The position numbers were made by a program, and so were the translations under genes. From Propionibacteriaceae bacterium (lineage in GTDB: Bacteria; Actinomycetota; Actinomycetes; Propionibacteriales; Propionibacteriaceae): a DNA stretch of 5,410 nucleotides. This document shows, in pieces, positions 1 through 5,410 of this stretch. The stretch spans positions 1-5,410 of the forward strand of contig DAIEHO010000120.1 in assembly GCA_027353565.1 (NCBI GenBank), given 5' to 3'. The first letter of the stretch is position 1, and each line of letters begins with the position of its first letter. The notes under the pieces were generated by a model. It was given only the letters and a program-made list of their open reading frames with translations, made no database searches and was not told the origin of the DNA.

Positions 1-1
1 G

Positions 2-103
2 GCCCTCGCGAACGCTGCCTCCATCGCGGCCCTGCTGCTCACGACAGAGACCCTGATCGTGGAGAAGCCCGCCGACGACGAGGACGTTCCGCACAACCAC
101 TGA
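2..103 (+). CDS. groL: 60 kDa chaperonin GroEL, C-terminal end only
   Basis: Only the last 33 codons and the TGA stop are in the window; the gene begins upstream. The visible peptide starts ALANAASIAALLLTTETLI, the conserved end of the GroEL equatorial domain (NAASIA-LLLTTE-LI--KP). An acidic tail ending DDEDVPHNH follows. GroEL forms a cytoplasmic double-ring ATPase that folds proteins in its cavity together with GroES. The tail is not the Gly-Gly-Met repeat of E. coli GroEL, nor a long His-rich tail as in many actinobacterial GroEL1 proteins; it is short, acidic and ends in His-Asn-His. Whether this is the GroEL1 or GroEL2 paralogue cannot be decided from the fragment, though the short tail leans towards the housekeeping copy. 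A strong hairpin lies 46 bases after the stop. Confidence 0.93.
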   Translation, partial: ALANAASIAALLLTTETLIVEKPADDEDVPHNH

Positions 104-149
104 GCGGGACGCACGTCCGCGCAGTAGCAGGAACAGCACGAGCATTACG

Positions 150-189
150 ACGAGGGCCCGCTCCGGATCCGTCCGGGGCGGGCCCTCGT
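150..189 (+). terminator. Strong hairpin after groL, likely bidirectional terminator
   Basis: The arms ACGAGGGCCCGC (150-161) and GCGGGCCCTCGT (178-189) are perfectly complementary over 12 bp. The stem continues through one T-G wobble (162/177) and five more pairs (163-167 with 172-176), closing on a four-base TCCG loop: 18 pairs in all. There is no T-run after it, which is common for hairpin terminators in high-GC actinobacteria. It sits between the convergent groL and HNH genes, so it could stop transcription from both sides. Termination is inferred from structure and position. Confidence 0.8.
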
Positions 190-201
190 ATGCCGCTGTA
201 A

Positions 202-287
202 CGGAGGCGTTGCTCGACGGGGCGCGGTGGCTACGCCGCCTTATCGGAGGCGTTGCTCGCCTGAGCGCGGTGGCCAGCCCGCCCCAC
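202..287. repeat. Two-copy 43-bp imperfect tandem repeat
   Basis: Copy one is 202-244 and copy two 245-287. By hand alignment they match at 34 of 43 positions. Two blocks are perfectly conserved: CGGAGGCGTTGCTCG (202-216 and 245-259) and GCGCGGTGGC (222-231 and 265-274). Each copy can form a short hairpin, GGTGGC with GCCGCC in the first and GGTGG with CCGCC in the second. A 12-bp core, GAGGCGTTGCTC, recurs in inverted orientation at 1914-1925, beyond the other end of the HNH gene. The repeat lies in non-coding DNA between groL and the HNH gene. Its role is unknown; candidates are the end of a mobile cassette or a dispersed hairpin-type repeat. Confidence 0.75.
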
Positions 288-298
288 AAGGTCCCGTC

Positions 299-320
299 GG
301 TCCTGGCCTCGCCGAGGACC
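299..320 (-). terminator. Small hairpin just downstream of the HNH gene
   Basis: GGTCCT (299-304) pairs with AGGACC (315-320). GGC (305-307) pairs with GCC (311-313) around a CTC loop, leaving one bulged G at 314. Read on the minus strand it begins 7 bases after the HNH gene stop codon. There is no U-run, so this may be a weak terminator or a 3' stabilising hairpin; the larger hairpin at 150-189 lies further along in the same direction. Confidence 0.35.
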
Positions 321-326
321 CACCGG

Positions 327-1769
327 TCACCGCCGCCCGGAAGGGGTGCATTGCCCGGCCTGGGGCGGCGCGAGGTCGTCGAAGAGGGCGGCCGCGTGGC
401 CCATGTGTCGACGCGGCGTCCGGTTGGGGTCGAGGGCTGCGGGTGGGATGAACTCGGGCAGGCCTCTGCGGTCGATCCTCACCTCCCAGCTGTCCGCCAC
501 CACGGACCGTCCATCGGCTCCGATGGTCGGTGGCCGTGGTTCGCACAGCGCATGGTGCACCCGGCACAGCGCCACGGTGTTCCCAAGGGTGGTTGAGCCG
601 CCGAGCTGCCACGGATGTACATGATGGATGTCGCAGTGGCGAAGCGGTGTCGTACATCCCGGGAACGCACACCCGCCGTCGCGCAGCCCGATCGCCCGTC
701 GCAAGGCTGGGGGAGCGAGGCGGTGCTCGTGTCCCAGGTCCAGGACTTCGGAGTGGGTGCCGAGGACCGCCGGGATCAGGTCCGCGTCGCAGAGCAGTAC
801 TCGCAGCTCTCCCGGGGAGATGGCGGTCCCGTCGATGAGGCGCCCACTGGCGGTGGCGCGGTCGAGGAGGTCGGTGTGGGGGATCAGGACCTGGATCTGG
901 GCGGCTCCCGCGGGGATCGTGGTTCCGGTCGTGGTTCCAGTCTCGACGACGGCCTCGGCGATCAGTTCCACGAGGGCGTCGGCGGCGCGTTGCTGCGGGG
1001 TGTCCTGCAGGGCGGGGCGGTTGTGGGTGTCCTTGGCGGAGCGATAGGCGCGGTCGGACATGGTCTGGATCAGGCTCTGGAGTCGGCGTCCGGCGACGAC
1101 CGGGAGGGTGCCGCCGAAGTCGAGGGACCCGTCGGTCTCGGGTCCGAACCAGAGCCGGCGTCGGCTGTGTGCGCGGATGTCGCGCTGCGTGAGCTTCTCG
1201 GCTCTGCGTTCGGGGGAGTCGGACAGCCCGGGGGCTACATCACGCAACAGCTTGTCGGTCATGGTGCGCAGCTTCTCGGCCGGGACGTGCTGGGCCTCGG
1301 CAAGGATCAGCCCTTCTGCTCGGGCTTGCAGCTTGCGGTCCAGGCCGGTGGGGAGCGCGTCGAGTGTCTCGTTGATGGCTTTGGCTTGGCCAAGGCTGAT
1401 CTCACCGCGGGCTGCGGCGTCACGCACCGAGGGGCGTCGCCCCAGGCTCCGCGCGGCCCACACGGTCCCAGCTGCTTCGCGGGGCGTCTCTTGCCCAGTA
1501 CGCGCCATCCAGTCCTCGAGTCGGGTGTGCCCGACCCGCATCGCGGACCCAGCCTCGTCGGCCTCGGCGACGAGCACCGAGGTCAGCGCGGTCACGCGTC
1601 GGCCGAGGTCGCGGGTCTGGTCCACCCACTCCAGCCGGTCCTCATCGGCGGCGGCCGAACGATCCATCGACCGGAACCCCTCGAGCAGCTCACGGACCTG
1701 CTCGAACGCCGCGCACACACCCGCGCCGAGCACTGTGCCGGTGGTCGGGATGCTCGCCGATGTGTTCAT
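327..1769 (-). CDS. DUF222 domain-containing HNH endonuclease-like protein (13E12 repeat family)
   Basis: This 480-residue protein has the two-part build of the actinobacterial 13E12-type family: a long mostly helical DUF222 region (about residues 15-340) and a C-terminal HNH nuclease module (about 360-410). The HNH module shows zinc-ligand-like cysteines C367, C372 and C402, the HH pair at 382-383, W387, N397 and the second HH pair at 405-406. These fit the beta-beta-alpha-metal fold that cuts DNA, though the biological target is unknown for the family. The tail PEFIPP (438-443) through PRRH (452-455) is also typical. A short in-frame 12-bp duplication gives TGTTTGTT at 277-284. The ATG at 1769 was chosen because the protein starts MNTSAS, as family members do. 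The frame stays open to 1919, but that extension looks non-coding. No Shine-Dalgarno sequence precedes the ATG. The gene is convergent with groL and is bracketed by inverted 12-bp repeats. Confidence 0.9.
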   Translation of the reverse strand: MNTSASIPTTGTVLGAGVCAAFEQVRELLEGFRSMDRSAAADEDRLEWVDQTRDLGRRVTALTSVLVAEADEAGSAMRVGHTRLEDWMARTGQETPREAAGTVWAARSLGRRPSVRDAAARGEISLGQAKAINETLDALPTGLDRKLQARAEGLILAEAQHVPAEKLRTMTDKLLRDVAPGLSDSPERRAEKLTQRDIRAHSRRRLWFGPETDGSLDFGGTLPVVAGRRLQSLIQTMSDRAYRSAKDTHNRPALQDTPQQRAADALVELIAEAVVETGTTTGTTIPAGAAQIQVLIPHTDLLDRATASGRLIDGTAISPGELRVLLCDADLIPAVLGTHSEVLDLGHEHRLAPPALRRAIGLRDGGCAFPGCTTPLRHCDIHHVHPWQLGGSTTLGNTVALCRVHHALCEPRPPTIGADGRSVVADSWEVRIDRRGLPEFIPPAALDPNRTPRRHMGHAAALFDDLAPPQAGQCTPSGRR

Positions 1770-1797
1770 ATAGGAACTGTAAACGGACACACTGACA

Positions 1798-1803
1798 ATT
1801 ATC
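1798..1803 (-). promoter_or_regulatory. Possible -10 box for the HNH gene
   Basis: On the minus strand the hexamer GATAAT (one mismatch to TATAAT) lies 28 bases before the HNH start codon. This would give a leader of about 20 bases without a Shine-Dalgarno sequence. The expected -35 position (1821-1826) reads TCAGCG and is a poor match, so this is a weak prediction. The AT-rich patch stands out in an otherwise GC-rich spacer. Confidence 0.3.
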
Positions 1804-1808
1804 GAACG

Positions 1809-1883
1809 CGCCGGACCTCTCGCTGAGGACCTCCGGATCGACCGGTTCCGGCGACCGGGCGGGTCCGGCGGCGAGGTCCGGCG
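1809..1883. repeat. 11-bp inverted repeat with nested direct repeats in the divergent spacer
   Basis: CGCCGGACCTC (1809-1819) is the exact reverse complement of GAGGTCCGGCG (1873-1883), separated by 53 bases. Two direct repeats lie in and next to it: GGACCTC at 1813-1819 and 1827-1833, and GGTCCGGCGGC at 1862-1872 and 1875-1885. The spacer between the divergent HNH and HAD genes is thus rich in one short motif on both strands. It could fold in RNA or bind a protein as an operator; neither is shown. Confidence 0.5.
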
Positions 1884-1913
1884 GCACCACAGCGCAGCTA
1901 CGCGGGGTTGCCG

Positions 1914-1925
1914 GAGCAACGCCTC
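1914..1925 (-). repeat. Inverted copy of the 12-bp repeat core
   Basis: GAGCAACGCCTC is the exact reverse complement of GAGGCGTTGCTC, found at 204-215 and 247-258. With those copies it brackets the HNH gene as an imperfect inverted repeat, enclosing about 1.7 kb. Read inward, a GCGCTGTGGT block follows that resembles the GCGCGGTGGC block of the left repeats (8 of 10), but 18 rather than 6 bases away. No matching direct duplication was seen just outside the two ends. Confidence 0.6.
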
Positions 1926-2010
1926 GCACGTGAAAGGATCGAGGAGCCCTGTGAGGACCGTTATCGACGTGCTGGGTGACTACGGTGTGGCGCCTGCCGT
2001 CCGCGCCTGG

Positions 2011-2018
2011 GAGAGGAG
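2011..2018 (+). promoter_or_regulatory. Ribosome binding site fixing the HAD gene start
   Basis: GAGAGGAG ends 10 bases before the ATG at 2029. It supports that ATG over the in-frame GTG codons at 1930 and 1951. A second AGGAG at 1942-1946 lies 4 bases before GTG 1951, so a longer form is not excluded. Confidence 0.65.
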
Positions 2019-2028
2019 CTCGACAGCC

Positions 2029-2868
2029 ATGACCCGCAAGGCCGTCTTCGTGGATGTTGACGGGACGCTGATCGACGACTACGGCCAGGTTCCCGAGAGT
2101 GCCCTACGTGCCGTGCGCGAGGCCCGTGCCAACGGGCACCTGGTCTTCCTCTGTACAGGTCGGTCGATGGTCGAGTTGACACCCTCGATCCACGAGGTGG
2201 AGGTCGACGGGTACGTCCTGTCCTCCGGCGCCTACGTACAGGTCGGACCGGACGTGCTCCTCGAGGAACGGCTGTCGCCCGAGGCGGTACGACACGTGGC
2301 CGACTTCTTCGACGCCCACGGGGGCGGCTACTACTTCCAGGCGAGCGACGGCGTCTATGCAAGCCCGGAGGCCAGGGACCTGCTCCGTACGATCGTCGCG
2401 GCCTCCGTCGCCTCCGACCCCGCGTTCTCCGAGGTGGACCACGGGCTCCTCACGTACGTCGACACGATCACCGTCGACGTCGACCCGCGCACCATGGCCA
2501 TGACGAAGGCGATCTTCTTCGAGTCGGCCGTCCCCCTCGAGGACCTCCGTGCGGAGTTCCAGGACTTCCTGATCGTCCCTGCCTCGGTCACGGTCTTCGG
2601 TGCCAACGCGGGGGAGATGACGATCCCTGGCATCCACAAGGCCACGGGCATCGACGTCGTGCTCGACCACGTCGGCGTCGGCCTCGCGGACACGATCGCG
2701 ATCGGCGACAGCTACAACGACCTCGAGATGCTCGAGCACGTCGCGGTCGGCATCGCCATGGGCGACGCGCCCCGGGCCGTACGCGACATCGCGGACGAGG
2801 TCACCACGTCGACCATCGAGGACGGGATCCGCCTCGCGTTCCTCCGGCACGGGCTGATCGCCGACTAG
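2029..2868 (+). CDS. Cof-type HAD-superfamily phosphatase
   Basis: This 279-residue cytoplasmic protein carries all four HAD hydrolase motifs. Motif I is DVDGT (9-13), with D9 as the expected nucleophile and D11 as the general acid/base. Motif II is the Thr in CTGR (T43). Motif III is K204 in IHKATGI. Motif IV is GDSYND (226-231), which supplies the magnesium ligands. The large segment between motifs II and III (about 80-190) is the C2 cap that defines the Cof/type IIB subfamily. These enzymes remove phosphate from sugar phosphates, nucleotides or cofactors; the substrate cannot be read from sequence. Length is normal for the family. The start at ATG 2029 is backed by GAGAGGAG and by the family's habit of starting a few residues before motif I. 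An open in-frame extension reaches back to 1930. The SDR gene follows 96 bases later on the same strand, so co-transcription is possible. Confidence 0.92.
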   Translation: MTRKAVFVDVDGTLIDDYGQVPESALRAVREARANGHLVFLCTGRSMVELTPSIHEVEVDGYVLSSGAYVQVGPDVLLEERLSPEAVRHVADFFDAHGGGYYFQASDGVYASPEARDLLRTIVAASVASDPAFSEVDHGLLTYVDTITVDVDPRTMAMTKAIFFESAVPLEDLRAEFQDFLIVPASVTVFGANAGEMTIPGIHKATGIDVVLDHVGVGLADTIAIGDSYNDLEMLEHVAVGIAMGDAPRAVRDIADEVTTSTIEDGIRLAFLRHGLIAD

Positions 2869-2964
2869 GTACGGCACCATCTCGGGGCGTCGCCGGCCGG
2901 CCGGAACGGGTAGGTCATACGGCATGCGGAAACCCGGCTTGCCAGGACGTGTCACAGTAGGGCC

Positions 2965-3849
2965 ATGCGAGTGGCGATCACGGGTAGCACGGGTCTCATC
3001 GGGTCAGCGCTCGTACAGGCGCTGCGATGGGGCGGCGACGACGTCGTACGGCTCGTGCGGCATGAGGCGCGTGGCACCGATGAGCGCCAGATCTTCCCTG
3101 ACCAGCGCCGGATCGAGGCCCCCGGTCTGGACGACGTCGACGCTGTCGTGAACCTCGCCGGAACCGCCATCGCGGGTGGCCGCTGGACCGACGACTACAA
3201 GCGCAGCATCCTCTCCTCACGCATCTCCATGACTGAGACCGTCGTGGCGGCCCTCTCGGAGGACGGACGCTGTCAGCGTCTCGTCAACGGCTCGGCAATC
3301 GGCTACTACGGCCCGACGGGCGACCACGCGGTGGACGAGCACGCACCGGCCGGTGACGACTTCCTCGCGCACGTGGTCGTCGCGTGGGAGAACGCCGCCG
3401 CCAGCGCCCCCGTACCGACCGCCTACGCACGTACCGGGCATGTCATGACCCCGCGTGGCGGCTACATCGGCGCCCAGCTGCTGCCGTTCAAGCTCGGGCT
3501 GGGCGGACAGGTGCGCGACGGCCGCCACTGGGTCAGCTGGATCTCGCTCGACGACGAGGTGGCCGCGATACGTTGGCTTCTCGCCAACGATGTCACAGGT
3601 GCCTTCAACCTCACCGCTCCGCACCCAGTGACCAACGCCCGCTGGACCAAGGCGATGGGCGCCGCCCTGCATCGCCCGACCGTGATCCCGTTCCCGGTGC
3701 CGGTCGCAGCCGTCCTGTTCGGCAAGGACTTCGTCGAAGGCGCGATGCTCAGCAGCCAGTGGGTCCTCCCGAACCGTCTAGAGGACGCGGGCTTCGCGTT
3801 CAAGGACACCGAGATCGAGCCCGCCCTCGCGCGTCTGCTCAACGACTGA
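2965..3849 (+). CDS. TIGR01777/YfcH-like SDR-family NAD(P)-binding protein
   Basis: This 294-residue protein belongs to the atypical short-chain dehydrogenase group that includes E. coli YfcH and eukaryotic SDR39U1. The N-terminal Rossmann motif is GSTGLIG (7-13), followed by NLAG (63-66). Family signatures follow: RW at 73-74, K79 and SR at 85-86, then SAIGYYG (110-116) and HWVSWISLDD (188-197). The C-terminal DUF1731-type segment (about 245-290) contains SSQWVLPNRL and GFAF. A clear YxxxK catalytic pair is not present at Y114 or Y115, so the usual SDR redox chemistry should not be assumed. The family is often called an epimerase or, by old annotation, a cell division inhibitor; its reaction is not established. 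Length is typical. The start at ATG 2965 places the nucleotide-binding motif at residue 7 as expected. Only a weak AGTAGGG precedes it. Confidence 0.9.
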   Translation: MRVAITGSTGLIGSALVQALRWGGDDVVRLVRHEARGTDERQIFPDQRRIEAPGLDDVDAVVNLAGTAIAGGRWTDDYKRSILSSRISMTETVVAALSEDGRCQRLVNGSAIGYYGPTGDHAVDEHAPAGDDFLAHVVVAWENAAASAPVPTAYARTGHVMTPRGGYIGAQLLPFKLGLGGQVRDGRHWVSWISLDDEVAAIRWLLANDVTGAFNLTAPHPVTNARWTKAMGAALHRPTVIPFPVPVAAVLFGKDFVEGAMLSSQWVLPNRLEDAGFAFKDTEIEPALARLLND

Positions 3850-3882
3850 CGAGTCGGCCCCGCACCGCGTAGCCCGAGCCAA

Positions 3883-3894
3883 CGCCGATCGGCG
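3883..3894. other. 12-bp perfect palindrome after the SDR gene
   Basis: CGCCGATCGGCG reads the same on both strands and lies 34 bases after the SDR stop codon, between that gene and the convergent regulator relic. As RNA it could form only a 4-bp stem with a GATC loop, so it is a weak terminator candidate or a chance palindrome. Confidence 0.25.
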
Positions 3895-3919
3895 ACGGCG
3901 ACACCCGGGCCCGCCGAGG

Positions 3920-5410
<1,491 letters not shown>

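Noticed and set aside
918..941. 12-bp tandem duplication inside the HNH gene
   Set aside because: It is in frame, adds only a Thr/Gly-rich four-residue repeat and is the kind of short slippage event common in GC-rich genes; it is mentioned under the gene only.
615..1826. Open frame of 403 codons on the plus strand opposite the HNH gene
   Set aside because: It mirrors the HNH/DUF222 coding sequence, is Gly- and Val-rich without any domain, and has no ribosome binding site. Long antisense frames are expected opposite GC-rich genes.
2893..2904. CCGG repeated three times after the HAD gene, as a terminator
   Set aside because: It is self-complementary but gives only a 4-bp stem with a 4-base loop and no T-run, so it is too weak to call.
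2104..2955. Open frame of 283 codons on the minus strand opposite the HAD gene
   Set aside because: It is Asp-, Val- and Arg-rich with no recognisable motif, while the plus strand has all four HAD motifs.

Overview
This is a GC-rich window with actinobacterial gene content. The organism is probably a member of the Actinomycetota, possibly near Nocardioidaceae/Propionibacteriales. The grounds are the high GC coding style, a DUF222/HNH (13E12-repeat type) protein, the IMP dehydrogenase sequence, a TAGGAT-type -10 box and terminator-like hairpins without T-runs. The family-level placement is inference only.

Layout, left to right. Positions 2-103 hold the last codons of a GroEL chaperonin. A very strong hairpin (150-189) follows, then two copies of a 43-bp imperfect tandem repeat (202-287). 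On the minus strand is a complete DUF222 + HNH endonuclease-like gene (327-1769), convergent with groL, with a small hairpin just past its stop. A structured spacer (1770-2028) separates it from plus-strand genes and contains an inverted copy of the 12-bp core of the tandem repeat. The HNH gene is therefore bracketed by inverted copies of GAGGCGTTGCTC.

Two plus-strand genes follow: a Cof-type HAD phosphatase (2029-2868) and a TIGR01777/YfcH-like NAD(P)-binding SDR protein (2965-3849). Then comes a 350-bp gap with no intact gene. Its minus strand carries a decayed winged-helix regulator, readable only by joining three frames. The window ends inside guaB (4200-5410), the IMP dehydrogenase of guanine nucleotide synthesis, which has a recognisable -10 box and ribosome binding site.

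The intact genes do not form one obvious pathway. groL and guaB are housekeeping genes; the HAD and SDR proteins are metabolic enzymes of unknown substrate, possibly co-transcribed. The most interesting parts are the HNH gene with its flanking inverted repeat, which may be a small mobile or recombining cassette, and the regulator relic that abuts the guaB promoter. No tRNA, rRNA, CRISPR array, transposase or integrase was seen.
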